NCBI GenBank assembly: GCA_963805795.1
Contig: CAWDVG010000004.1
Coordinates: forward strand, 496,001 to 560,000
DNA: 64,000 nucleotides
DNA from: CAWARU01 sp963805795
GTDB taxonomy: Bacteria; Pseudomonadota; Gammaproteobacteria; UBA6186; Azoamicaceae
Direction of reading: 5' to 3'
In this document: positions 25,994-35,394 of the stretch, one piece after another
How the letters are laid out: every line of letters starts with the position of its first letter
Position numbering within the stretch: position 1 is the first letter of the stretch
The notes under the pieces: model-generated
Seen by the model: the letters and a program-made list of their open reading frames with translations, nothing else
Told to the model about the DNA's origin: nothing
Databases searched by the model: none
Position numbers and translations under genes: made by a program

Positions 25994-27031
25994 TTAATTA
26001 AACAATTCCTTATTTTCCGCTACTTCCCTGGCCTCTCTTTTCTCTATCCATTGTTTTTTTAACAATTCTTGTAAATGTTGATCCAGTGTCTGCATGCCGA
26101 TCAACCGATTGGTTTGAATCATGGAAACCATTTGTGCTACTTTTGCTTCGCGAATTAAATGTCGAATGGCCGCTGTCACAATCATGATTTCAAATCCGGC
26201 TACTCTTCCGCCCTGTGGACGCTTAATTAATGTTTGAGAGATCACTGCTCTTAAAGATTCCGATAGCATTGCCCTCACTGCTGCCTTTTCCTCACCTGGA
26301 AATACGTCAATGAGTCTGTCGATGGTCTGTGCAGCAGAAGATGTATGTAATGTAGCCAATACTAAATGTCCCGTTTCAGCAGCAGTTAAAGCCAAACGAA
26401 TGCTCTCTAAATCGCGAAGTTCACCTATGAGAATAACATCGGGATCTTCTCTTAAGGCGGATCGCAATGCAGATGAAAAGCTTTGCGTATCGCGTATTAC
26501 TTCACGCTGCGTTATTAAACTTTTTTTAGTTTTATAGACAAATTCAATAGGATCTTCAATAGTCAAAATATGAACTTCTCTATAGGAGTTAATGTAATCT
26601 ATCATGGCAGCAAGCGTCGTGCTTTTACCGGAGCCAGTTGGCCCCGTAACCAATACTAACCCTCTGGTGTAGGTTGTTATCTCCTTGAATATAGAGGGAG
26701 CCTGTAGTTCATCCAAAGTTAATATATTCATCGGAATATTTCGAAAAACGGCAGCCATGCCTCGATTTTGTTCAAAAATATTGACACGAAATCTAGCTAG
26801 ATCCGGTATTGCAAATGAAAAATCCAATTCTTTTGCAACTTGATATTTTTGGATTTGATTTGGCGCCATAATGGAATAACAGAGTTCACGCGCCTGTTTA
26901 TCTTCTAGAATAGGGTGATCCAATTTTTGCATATCTCCATCGACTCGCAGCATAGGCACAACGCCTGCGGATAGATGCAAATCCGAGGCCTTGTTTTGTA
27001 AAGCCAGTTTTAATAATTCAATCACCTGCAT
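25994..27031 (-). CDS. pilT: Type IV pilus retraction ATPase PilT
   Basis: 345 residues from ATG 27031 (MQVIELLKLALQNKASDLHL). The ORF is open to 27124, but that extension runs through a 64-bp palindrome and lacks family similarity. Motifs: Walker A GPTGSGKSTT, Asp box ILTIEDPIEFVY, Walker B region LREDPDVILIGELRDLES, His box ETGHLVLATLHTSSAA, and the AIRHLIRE C-terminal motif characteristic of PilT retraction ATPases. It acts on pilin disassembly at the inner membrane and would be an output of the PilIJ-ChpA pathway at the window's left end. Confidence 0.95.
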   Translation of the reverse strand: MQVIELLKLALQNKASDLHLSAGVVPMLRVDGDMQKLDHPILEDKQARELCYSIMAPNQIQKYQVAKELDFSFAIPDLARFRVNIFEQNRGMAAVFRNIPMNILTLDELQAPSIFKEITTYTRGLVLVTGPTGSGKSTTLAAMIDYINSYREVHILTIEDPIEFVYKTKKSLITQREVIRDTQSFSSALRSALREDPDVILIGELRDLESIRLALTAAETGHLVLATLHTSSAAQTIDRLIDVFPGEEKAAVRAMLSESLRAVISQTLIKRPQGGRVAGFEIMIVTAAIRHLIREAKVAQMVSMIQTNRLIGMQTLDQHLQELLKKQWIEKREAREVAENKELFN

Positions 27032-27084
27032 TTTTTCTTCTCCAACCCAACTCTCGACCCATAACCAACCTGGAAGGCCGGAGC

Positions 27085-27148
27085 GGGACCGGTTCTCAAA
27101 GTGTTGGTGTGACATCATTCTCACACCAACACTTTGAGAACCGGTCCC
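27085..27148. repeat. 64-bp perfect-type palindrome (R3), copy 2
   Basis: Second copy of the R3 hairpin between divergent pilT and proC, GGGACCGGTTCTCAAAGTG to CACTTTGAGAACCGGTCCC. Relative to copy 1 (20555-20618) one stem pair changes from C-G to T-A, so the pairing is kept. It occupies the site where yggS is commonly found. Confidence 0.9.
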
Positions 27149-27215
27149 GACTTGACCCCAACCTTCCCGAGCTTATACTCACAACTACAAACCCAGATTT
27201 TAACATGAGGTTAAT

Positions 27216-28034
27216 ATGGAAAACTCCAGCATAGGTTTTATTGGCGGTGGTCACATGACCTCCAGCCTTATTAGCGGATTATTAAGCAGCGGCTTCCCCG
27301 CAAAACAACTGTATGTTTACGATAGAAACCCTGAAAAAACAGAACACTTACAATCCAAATTCGGGGTTATCGGAGGGCAAGATCTAAAAACCATCCTAAA
27401 ACCTTGTCAAGTATTGGTTTTGGCAGTCAAGCCCCATGATATGAAAGATCTGGTGGAAACATTAGGGGCAGAAATCGCCCAACAAAAACCCCTTATTATT
27501 TCCATTGCTGCTGGTATCAGTACAGCCTCATTAGAAAAATGGCTCGGGGAACACCATGCCATTATTCGTGCTATGCCTAATACACCCGCCCTACTTAGAG
27601 TAGGAACCACTGGGCTTTATGCCAATTCAAAAACCTTAGAGTCGCAAAAGGAATTGGCCGAATCTATCATGCGAGCCGTTGGTGTAACCGTATGGGTTAA
27701 TCATGAACATGATATTGATACTATTACAGCCATTTCCGGTTCCGGACCAGCCTATTTTTTCTTAATGATGGACGCCCTGCAAAAGGGGGCCGAAAAATTG
27801 GGTTTGCCCAAAGCCACTGCAAAAATTTTAACCCTACAAACCGCTTTGGGCGCGGCTCGCATGGCCATGGAAAGTGATATCCCCTTAGAAACGCTCATCC
27901 AAAAGGTCGCTTCCCCGGGTGGCACAACCGAAAAAGCTCTGGCTGTGCTTGAAGAAGGAGGCATGCAAGAACTGTTAATAAAGGCTGTCGAAGCAGCCAA
28001 AAATCGTTCCAAGGAAATTAGCGAGAATATCTAA
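27216..28034 (+). CDS. proC: Pyrroline-5-carboxylate reductase
   Basis: A 272-residue enzyme for the last step of proline synthesis. It has the Rossmann motif GFIGGGHMTSSLISGLL, HAIIRAMPNTPALLRVG, and the C-terminal family signature AISGSGPAYFFLMMDALQKG plus VASPGGTTEKAL. The usual neighbour yggS (PLP-binding protein) is not present; proC directly follows the R3 palindrome upstream. It is divergent from pilT. Confidence 0.97.
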   Translation: MENSSIGFIGGGHMTSSLISGLLSSGFPAKQLYVYDRNPEKTEHLQSKFGVIGGQDLKTILKPCQVLVLAVKPHDMKDLVETLGAEIAQQKPLIISIAAGISTASLEKWLGEHHAIIRAMPNTPALLRVGTTGLYANSKTLESQKELAESIMRAVGVTVWVNHEHDIDTITAISGSGPAYFFLMMDALQKGAEKLGLPKATAKILTLQTALGAARMAMESDIPLETLIQKVASPGGTTEKALAVLEEGGMQELLIKAVEAAKNRSKEISENI

Positions 28035-28109
28035 AAGTCTTCCATAAAATATTCTTTTGATATATAATCTCCCCATATTTCTTAGTATGGGTATCTCCTC
28101 CTTTTTACA

Positions 28110-29903
28110 ATGAATAGCTTTAATTATCTTTCATTCAAAAAAACCTTTAATCTATTTATTCCTAATATATTTAAGAATAAACAGTCAAGACGTTCTGTAT
28201 TCGTAACAGTTATTCTAATTATCATCGACATACTCGTCACTAGTATTCTATTACCCCATTTTTCCAAACAAATTGCTCAATCTTTTACAATTCCATTATT
28301 TCCAAGCCTTGGTATCGGGTTATTGATTTTTGGTTCTTTATGGACCTTAGAAAAAATATTGAACCACCTGCAAGATATTCTTTTTTTTCCGGCTATCAAC
28401 AATAATATTCAAACCATCACTTATCGCGTCGTTGAAAAAATTCATCAGGTTCCTTTGGCTTTATATCAGAATCTTTCTATCCCGGAAGTCATCAATGCTG
28501 TTAGACGAATTAGCATGAGTGCCCGTTCATTTATCAAAATCTTTGTTTTGTTATTTATTCCCACTTTTATAAAAGTATGCATCGCTATTTATTCCAGCCT
28601 ATCATTTGGCTATGAAGGATATATCTTAATTCCAACTTTTTTACTTTGCTTAGGATTATTATATCTAAGCACACAATGGTATGTGAAAACCCGAGAAGCC
28701 TCCTGGCAGTTTTCTGATAAAGTCGTCATGCGAATCCAGGATAGTATTTTGAACACCAAAATTACTCGTTTTTATCTAGAGGATGAAATGACAGCGGTGG
28801 CTTCGCTACTGAAACGTGAGGCTGACCTTTGGCATAGCACCAATACTCGATTACACCTTATCCATGTGTTCATAGCATCCTTATTAGGCGCTGTCTTTAC
28901 TTTTATTTTATATCGTTTTTTTCAAGACATCTCAAAAAATAATTTAAGTGTCGGCGATTTTTTGCTGCTCAAGACACAATTAATAGCTGCTTTTTTGCCT
29001 TTTAAACAATTGTCGATTGAATTCCGACAGCTGGCCGAAGCGAGCATCGATGTCAAAAAAATCATTCAGGTTTTAGAACTACCCGAAGAAAATAATATAG
29101 CTTTACAAAATTCTGCTCCCTCATTTATAACAAACATAAAGGATATTCATAGAACAATCATATGTTGCCAAGATTTGGATTTTGGTTATAAGGACAATAT
29201 ACTATTAAACCAAGTATCATTTAACTTTGCTTATGGGGAAAAGATCGCCATTCTTGGGGAAAATGGTTCTGGAAAGTCTTCCTTACTCCGCCTTTTAAGC
29301 GGCCTTGAAATCCCACAACAAGGATCGATCTATCTTCATGGCCGTCAGATTCGTCAATACTCAAGAAATCAACTAAACAAAATATTGCATTACATTCCAC
29401 AGGATTTGCGCTTATTTAATATAAGTTTAAGAGAAAATGTCAGCTATGGGTCTAAGAATTGTTCTGATTCTTTAATCTTAGAAGTACTAGAAGCTGTTGA
29501 TCTACTTCCAATGCTAAGTCAATTACCCCAAGGGTTAAATAGCATGGTAGGGGAGTTGGGAACATTATTATCGGGTGGAGAAATACAACGCATTGCTTTA
29601 GCTCGCGCGATGATGATGAAACCCGAAATTCTGTTATTAGATGAAACTTTACACTCTTTAAATATAGAAAGTGAAAAACGAATATTAGAAACGCTTTATC
29701 AATGGGTTCCAACTGTTGTTCTAATCTCGCATCGTCCTTCCACATTACAATGGGTGGATAGGGCTTATAGAATCTCAAAAGGAACCATTTTAGAATTGGA
29801 GTTTGATAAACAATCAACATCCTTTACACAAATTCTTGAGACACAGAAAAAAATATCTGCGCTGTCGGAAATGCCTCAACATTATAGGGAGCACATTTTA
29901 TGA
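28110..29903 (+). CDS. ABC exporter (fused membrane and ATPase domains)
   Basis: A 597-residue half-transporter. Six hydrophobic segments in the first ~320 residues are followed by an ATPase domain with Walker A ILGENGSGKSSLLRLL (about 384-399), Q-loop YIPQDLRLFNISLRENV, signature LSGGEIQRIALARAMM, Walker B PEILLLDETLHSL and switch His in LISHRPSTL. This is the MsbA/LapB/toxin-exporter type; the substrate is unclear. Walker B's usual Asp-Glu is present (DET). It overlaps by four bases (ATGA) a short ORF of unknown function. Confidence 0.88.
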   Translation: MNSFNYLSFKKTFNLFIPNIFKNKQSRRSVFVTVILIIIDILVTSILLPHFSKQIAQSFTIPLFPSLGIGLLIFGSLWTLEKILNHLQDILFFPAINNNIQTITYRVVEKIHQVPLALYQNLSIPEVINAVRRISMSARSFIKIFVLLFIPTFIKVCIAIYSSLSFGYEGYILIPTFLLCLGLLYLSTQWYVKTREASWQFSDKVVMRIQDSILNTKITRFYLEDEMTAVASLLKREADLWHSTNTRLHLIHVFIASLLGAVFTFILYRFFQDISKNNLSVGDFLLLKTQLIAAFLPFKQLSIEFRQLAEASIDVKKIIQVLELPEENNIALQNSAPSFITNIKDIHRTIICCQDLDFGYKDNILLNQVSFNFAYGEKIAILGENGSGKSSLLRLLSGLEIPQQGSIYLHGRQIRQYSRNQLNKILHYIPQDLRLFNISLRENVSYGSKNCSDSLILEVLEAVDLLPMLSQLPQGLNSMVGELGTLLSGGEIQRIALARAMMMKPEILLLDETLHSLNIESEKRILETLYQWVPTVVLISHRPSTLQWVDRAYRISKGTILELEFDKQSTSFTQILETQKKISALSEMPQHYREHIL

Positions 29904-30130
29904 AACTACTACCCATTTTCTCCTCTTTCCTTTACTGGCTACCTAAATATGAACGTCCTATAAGACGCTGGCTATATAAATTATACGCTATTCGCAATTC
30001 ATGCAGTGCTTATATAAAAATGAATGGAGATTGTGAATGGATACCGGATTCTAATGAAGATTCCCCCGACCATCAATCGGGAGTGCTTCAATACTCTACA
30101 CGAAGGATATATTTTCATCATGTCAGATAA
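29900..30130 (+). CDS. Short hypothetical ORF after the ABC exporter
   Basis: A 76-codon frame whose ATG overlaps the exporter stop (ATGA), a coupling typical of real operons. The first ~50 residues are basic and aromatic-rich (YWLPKYERPIRRWLYKLY) with no recognisable motif. The C-terminal part crosses a CCCGA/TCGGG hairpin and overlaps the hemW start, so it looks like a truncated or eroded gene. It may be spurious. Confidence 0.3.
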   Translation: MKLLPIFSSFLYWLPKYERPIRRWLYKLYAIRNSCSAYIKMNGDCEWIPDSNEDSPDHQSGVLQYSTRRIYFHHVR

Positions 30131-31304
30131 CCGTTCATCAACTATTCATCATATCCCCTTATCCCTTTACATCCATATCCCCTGGTGTATTAAGAAATGT
30201 CCTTATTGCGATTTTAATTCTTATGCGCAAAACCAACCACCGCCAGAAAAAGAATATATTGCTGCCCTTATTCAAGATCTGGAACAAGAAATATCTCAAA
30301 AACAGGATCATGACAATCGTCCTTTTAGCAGTATCTTTTTTGGCGGCGGCACACCAAGCCTTTTTTCTGGCAAAAATATAGAGTCTATTCTAAATGCAGT
30401 CGCCAAGCGGCATACTTTTATTTCTAATATCGAAATCACCTTAGAAGCTAACCCTGGCACTATTGAACATACGCCTTTCCAAGATTATCGCGCTGCAGGT
30501 GTTAATCGAATTTCTCTAGGCGCTCAGAGTTTTCAAGATAATAAATTAAAGGCGCTCGGGAGAGTGCACCAAGCTAAAGAAATTCACCAAGCAATAGAAT
30601 CCATTCAAAAATCAAATTTTAATAGTTACAACCTAGATTTAATGTATGGACTACCAGAACAAAGCTTAGACGATGCTCGCTTCGATTTAGAAACGGCTTT
30701 GCAGTATTCGCCGCCGCACCTGTCTTGGTATAATTTAACCCTTGAACCCAATACCGTATTTCATCATAAACCCCCACCCCTACCTAATGAAGATATGCTT
30801 TGGGATATTCAAACCATGGGCCTCGATTTATTGGCAACCAAGAACTTTCATCATTATGAAATATCAGCTTTTGCTCAACCGGGTTTTGAATGCCGGCATA
30901 ATATTAATTACTGGCAATTCGGGGATTATGTCGGTATCGGCGCAGGTGCACATGGCAAAATAACAAGTACAGATCCAAATTTTATGATTCAAAGAACCGC
31001 TAAAACACGTCTCCCCAAAAGCTATCTTGAAGCAACTCAAAACGATAGCTTTAATGCCAACCTTCGTTCATTGAATCAGAGTGATATTATTTTTGAATTT
31101 ATGTTAAATACTTTGCGTTTATCCGAAGGATTTTCTTTGGAACTATTTGAGCAAAGAACTGGTCTGCCGTTCAACTTGCTAGAGCCCATGATAACTAAAG
31201 CTCGCTCGAAAGATTTACTCTATTTTAAAAATGATAGATTCCAAGCCACAGAACTCGGAAAATGTTTTTTAAATGACCTAATTAGTTTGTTTTTACCGGA
31301 GTAG
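30120..31304 (+). CDS. hemW: HemW-like radical SAM haem chaperone
   Basis: About 394 residues from ATG 30120; the ORF is open earlier but that overlaps the preceding frame. The radical-SAM cluster motif CIKKCPYCDF (CxxxCxxC) lies near residue 29, with GGGTPSLF and LEANPGTIE typical of the coproporphyrinogen oxidase-like HemW group, and HemW-like C-terminal helices. HemW transfers haem to respiratory enzymes; it was formerly annotated as an oxygen-independent coproporphyrinogen III oxidase. The usual neighbour rdgB is not seen. Confidence 0.93.
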   Translation: MSDNRSSTIHHIPLSLYIHIPWCIKKCPYCDFNSYAQNQPPPEKEYIAALIQDLEQEISQKQDHDNRPFSSIFFGGGTPSLFSGKNIESILNAVAKRHTFISNIEITLEANPGTIEHTPFQDYRAAGVNRISLGAQSFQDNKLKALGRVHQAKEIHQAIESIQKSNFNSYNLDLMYGLPEQSLDDARFDLETALQYSPPHLSWYNLTLEPNTVFHHKPPPLPNEDMLWDIQTMGLDLLATKNFHHYEISAFAQPGFECRHNINYWQFGDYVGIGAGAHGKITSTDPNFMIQRTAKTRLPKSYLEATQNDSFNANLRSLNQSDIIFEFMLNTLRLSEGFSLELFEQRTGLPFNLLEPMITKARSKDLLYFKNDRFQATELGKCFLNDLISLFLPE

Positions 31305-31414
31305 GTATAGAAATTAACCACTTTCTGCGTTCATTAGGTTATAATTTAACCAAATAGAAGCACAATGCAGAAAATAGAGAAACCTGATAAAGGAAATAAT
31401 AGGAGAATTAAAAA

Positions 31415-33601
31415 ATGCCATCTCATGTTAATACAATTAAAGAACCCTTTGTAATTGCTCTAATGTCAGCAATAATCGGGGCAGCAACTTATTTTATGAT
31501 TAATAAATTTTCGGGTAAAAACTTATCGAGAAGAAACCAATGGCAAGCTTATTTGCATAAATTGGATAAAATTGAAAAAGAAGTGATGAGGAGAACTACT
31601 GAGGGGTATTCACTAGAAAAAAGATTACCCACCCAATTGGAATTGCTTAAATTATCTGATGAATGTTTAAGTTTGACTGAAGCACAACATGGCAGGGGTA
31701 AAGGAAACTATGCAGCTTTTTTTGTATTCTTTTACAGAATTTGTGAAAAAGCCCAAACAACCTTTTATCCTTACGAGCATTTATTATTCCAAAAGTCTCA
31801 AGATGGTTTTGTTACTTTGTTGGACGGAGGACGAAGAGCTAAATTACAACAAGAATATATGAACTCAATACGAAAGCCATTTATAGATCAAGGGGGGTTA
31901 TGGGCAGGAGGTCGATCGGCTATAGATAATACAATATTATCAACCATTATGCCTAAGAATGAACTTGATGCAATTTTGGCTACCAATGGCTTAAAAAGAT
32001 ATATGCTTATTTCTTTGCAAAAAAACCAAAAAAGAATTTTGCAGAATGTCTCTCATTGGTTAGGTTTTGATCTCACAAAAGTAAGCTCTGACTTAGTAAG
32101 AAAAACTCTAAGCGATACTGCTATCCCTTTTGCTGAATTGAAAGTTAACACAAATTTACTTCCCTTTAAATTGTTATTAAAATATGGAAACCCTATAGAA
32201 GATTCGGGACAATTGCCAGATGATATAAAAACAAAGCTCTGGCAGATGTCTAAAGATCGATTTATTAATTCTAACTGCCCTTTGACTGAATTATCACGGT
32301 CTTTTTCAGCCTTTGTTAAATCCAAACCCGGTGAATTTGTTACAAGTGCCGACCTTAAGATAAAAAGTAATTTGCGAGCAAAAAAACTACATTGGTTAGC
32401 ACAAACGGTGGGATTATGGAGTAATCAATTAGGTGGACTATCAAGATCCAGCCTAGAAAATCTAACGCCAATACGATATTTTCCTGTTTCTTGGACACGA
32501 AAATTTCCATTAGCGGATATTAATGATGCGGGTCAAAGGATAATTATTAGAGACAGTAACAGTGAAGAAACTTCTATGATACGTGCTAATCAAGCTCCCT
32601 ACCAATTACAGCATGGTATGTCAATGAGCACCAGCGGATTCATAGAAGGTTCAATCAATCATTCCAATTTGCTTTATAGGCTGGGTATCCCACTCAAATC
32701 AGGAACTACGCTGATGAATCTATATTGCGATATTGAAAAAGTTTTACGAGAAGTCTATTTGTTAAACCCAAAATCATTTTCTAATCAATTAGGCGAAAGA
32801 GACATTTTCCTTTCTGTTGGGCAAAATGCCATTAGCGGATCTTCAATACAACAAACACAACATACCCATGTATTTGAAGGGACATTACAGGATTTTCCAA
32901 TTTATCAGAACTTAGCAACAAACCATAAAATACTAACTATATGGGGCAATGAGTTTGAGTTTGTACAAGTTGGCAAAACTGAAGATGCATTCTATTTAAA
33001 GATTTTTATCGCTAACCCAATAGATGAAAATTATATTGAATGCATGGTGAATTTGAGAATGTCTTTACTAGAAAAATTCGGTGGTTCTAAAAAAATAGAT
33101 TTTCATTTTCATGTAATTCCGGACGGAAAAGGGAAGTTTCTGGTTATTTTTGCACCTATAATTCGCTTAGAAAGAGAATTGAAAGAGGGTCATTTTGTTT
33201 TTACTAATCCTGATCTAGGTAAAACGGATCGAGATTTAGGATTGCATGAAGGGTGTATTAATTTGGCCCAAGCTTCTGGCACTTGGGAAGTATTTGGTAA
33301 AGACAAAGAAAAAATAGACAAAATATTAAAAAATGGTAAGGCAGCATTAGGGAATTTATGGGATTTTACCGCAAAAAAGGGATCTAGATCTCATGTTATT
33401 CAATTTTTACAGGCTTATCACAAAAATAAAAAAGTTAAATCTGATGATATTAATGGTCAAACAATGCTCTATGGTTATCAGCCAAAAACCAAAATGCCTG
33501 CACCATTACTTGCAACACCTAAAGAGATTGAACTTAGAGACGAAGGAGGCCGAAGCTGGCAACGCAGTCGTAGCTTGAAAGGCGAAGGATATATATCTTA
33601 A
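31415..33601 (+). CDS. Orphan 728-residue protein with N-terminal membrane segment
   Basis: I do not recognise this protein. An N-terminal hydrophobic helix (about residues 11-29) is followed by a basic region and a long soluble part. Near residues 480-610 there are histidine clusters (QTQHTHVFEG; FHFHVIPDGKGK) reminiscent of HIT or GalT-like nucleotide-binding folds, but this is weak. The last ~20 residues (RSWQRSRSLKGEGYIS) are encoded by an R1 repeat that has run into the 3' end, so the native C terminus may be lost. A good AGGAG precedes the ATG. Size, isolation and lack of family suggest a lineage-specific, perhaps host-interacting protein. Confidence 0.75.
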   Translation: MPSHVNTIKEPFVIALMSAIIGAATYFMINKFSGKNLSRRNQWQAYLHKLDKIEKEVMRRTTEGYSLEKRLPTQLELLKLSDECLSLTEAQHGRGKGNYAAFFVFFYRICEKAQTTFYPYEHLLFQKSQDGFVTLLDGGRRAKLQQEYMNSIRKPFIDQGGLWAGGRSAIDNTILSTIMPKNELDAILATNGLKRYMLISLQKNQKRILQNVSHWLGFDLTKVSSDLVRKTLSDTAIPFAELKVNTNLLPFKLLLKYGNPIEDSGQLPDDIKTKLWQMSKDRFINSNCPLTELSRSFSAFVKSKPGEFVTSADLKIKSNLRAKKLHWLAQTVGLWSNQLGGLSRSSLENLTPIRYFPVSWTRKFPLADINDAGQRIIIRDSNSEETSMIRANQAPYQLQHGMSMSTSGFIEGSINHSNLLYRLGIPLKSGTTLMNLYCDIEKVLREVYLLNPKSFSNQLGERDIFLSVGQNAISGSSIQQTQHTHVFEGTLQDFPIYQNLATNHKILTIWGNEFEFVQVGKTEDAFYLKIFIANPIDENYIECMVNLRMSLLEKFGGSKKIDFHFHVIPDGKGKFLVIFAPIIRLERELKEGHFVFTNPDLGKTDRDLGLHEGCINLAQASGTWEVFGKDKEKIDKILKNGKAALGNLWDFTAKKGSRSHVIQFLQAYHKNKKVKSDDINGQTMLYGYQPKTKMPAPLLATPKEIELRDEGGRSWQRSRSLKGEGYIS
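33545..33596. repeat. R1 repeat, partial copy C inside an ORF end
   Basis: Shares GCTTGAAAGGCGAAGG and the CCGAAGCTGGCAACGCAGTC block with other R1 copies. It supplies the final codons and stop region of the 728-residue orphan. Confidence 0.75.
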
Positions 33602-33743
33602 AATGGGAATATGGGGACGTAAACTATTTACGTTTAATAATAATCATTGTAAATACAAGTAGGCTCTGTCACTACTAACCTAAATACCCGTTAGGGTATC
33701 TGCACTGAATTGATTAATATTTTAGATGAAATAAGATAAATAA

Positions 33744-34907
33744 TTAACTTCTTTCAGCTGTCTTTGGCAATGAACTTTCTTTAATTGAATCGAGGGAACC
33801 CTCTTGTTCAAAATGGGTTTTAAGACTTTGTTCATCCTCAAAACGCGCTAAAGCGAGTTGGATTAATTTATCAATGAGTTCTGGGTAAGTTAACCCAGAG
33901 GCCGCCCACATTTTGGGATACATACTAATGCGCGTAAAACCCGGAATAGTGTTTAATTCATTTAATACCACTTCGCCATCCTCTTTTAAAAACATATCAA
34001 CGCGAGCCATGCCTTCACAACAAAGTATCTTATAAGCTTCAATTGCTAGCGTTTGAATCTTGATGATCAATTCTGCAGGCAATTGTGCCGGAATTTCAAA
34101 TAAGGCACCGTTGGCGTCAAGATATTTTGCTTCATAAGAATAAAATTCATGTTGCGGAATCACTTCCCCCGGTAAAGAAGCAATTGGATCTTCATTCCCC
34201 AATACAGAGCATTCAATTTCACGTCCAGAAATAGTTTCTTCAAATAAAATTTTACGATCATATTCAAAAGCAAAAGCAACTTTTTCATAAAAATCGTCTT
34301 CAGATTTTATTTTAGAAATTCCAACTGAAGAACCCAAATTAGCTGGCTTCACAAAAAAGGGTAAACCTAGTATTTTTCTAATATTTTCAAATTTTAAATT
34401 TTTCGAATCGAAGCGATTATAGGCAATAAATTTTGCAGTAGGAAGTCCTGCATCTCTTAGTAACCGTTTCATAACATCTTTATCCATACCAACAGCAGAG
34501 GCTAAAACGCCTGCTCCTACAAATGGAATATTGGCGAGCTTTAACAATCCCTGCACAGTACCATCTTCACCATAGGTTCCATGTAATATCGGAAATACAA
34601 CATCAATGGCCTTATGTAAAGTTCGACCAGACAAACTCACTAGAGGATTACCTAATTCTTTTGGCACTATAGCTACCGTTTCTTGATTTTTCTTAAGCTG
34701 AATCAATTTGGCATCTTCAGCATGCAATAGGCAGCGACTTAAATCTTCATGTAAAAACCATTCTCCAGATTTATTGATACCTATTAAAACCACTTCATAT
34801 TTATTTTTATCGATGGCTTCAATCACACTTTTAGCTGATAAAAGAGAAACCTCATGCTCAGCCGATTTTCCCCCAAAAAGTACGCCGACCCTAATTTTTT
34901 TACTCAC
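33744..34907 (-). CDS. ddl: D-alanine-D-alanine ligase
   Basis: About 387 residues. GTG at 34907 with GAGG upstream is favoured; the TTG at 34922 overlaps that ribosome site. ATP-grasp motifs: VGVLFGGKSAEHEVS at the N terminus, HGTYGEDGTVQGLL, GAGVLASAVGMDKDV, the glycine loop KPANLGSSVGISK, and metal-binding VVLNELNTIPGFT. It forms the D-Ala-D-Ala dipeptide for peptidoglycan. Residue spacing fits the DdlA type. The last ~30 residues are poorly conserved. It stands alone rather than in the mur cluster. Confidence 0.95.
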   Translation of the reverse strand: MSKKIRVGVLFGGKSAEHEVSLLSAKSVIEAIDKNKYEVVLIGINKSGEWFLHEDLSRCLLHAEDAKLIQLKKNQETVAIVPKELGNPLVSLSGRTLHKAIDVVFPILHGTYGEDGTVQGLLKLANIPFVGAGVLASAVGMDKDVMKRLLRDAGLPTAKFIAYNRFDSKNLKFENIRKILGLPFFVKPANLGSSVGISKIKSEDDFYEKVAFAFEYDRKILFEETISGREIECSVLGNEDPIASLPGEVIPQHEFYSYEAKYLDANGALFEIPAQLPAELIIKIQTLAIEAYKILCCEGMARVDMFLKEDGEVVLNELNTIPGFTRISMYPKMWAASGLTYPELIDKLIQLALARFEDEQSLKTHFEQEGSLDSIKESSLPKTAERS

Positions 34908-34922
34908 AGTTAGCTGCCTCAA

Positions 34923-35394
34923 AAATTATTACTATGACATTGCCGCTGATACTACCATATAGCTTTAGGTTAGTCTTGTTTCGCTTTATTTTGTCAAAAT
35001 TTTGGCGAAATTTTTCATCTAAAAAATAGGTTTTTGTAAAACCAATGCTGAAATACGTTCGAATCAGGAATATGTCAATCCGCTAATGAGTATTACTGGA
35101 TATTATATCAGGAAAACACCAAAGGATTATTCGATAATTTATAAATTGTCTATTGCGTGCATAGTTCTACTAATTTAACTTAAATCCGGAAAATCAGCAA
35201 CTCTAATGTTGAAAAATTAGTAAAATCAACATTAGCATTTTTTACCGTAGCCCAGAAATTGATAAACTTAGAAAAGAAGAAATTGAGCATTTAGTATCTC
35301 GTCAAAAAAAGGGAGCCAGTAATTGCAGCAATGCAAAATCAAAATAATGCAGCTTATAAGTATAAGGCACTTTTTTTGTAAGATTAGACCATGT
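34923..35394. other. Intergenic region with one hairpin, no gene
   Basis: No supported gene. A 10-bp inverted repeat CTAATGTTGA/TCAACATTAG (35203-35235) precedes a T-run and could be a weak terminator. Downstream, a short open stretch (IFYRSPEIDKLRKEEIEHL) looks like a coding remnant but has no start and no recognised family. Confidence 0.5.

Noticed and set aside
27031..27124. Longer PilT N terminus from 27124
   Set aside because: The extension translates the R3 palindrome and carries no PilT similarity; family proteins start at MQVIELLKLAL.
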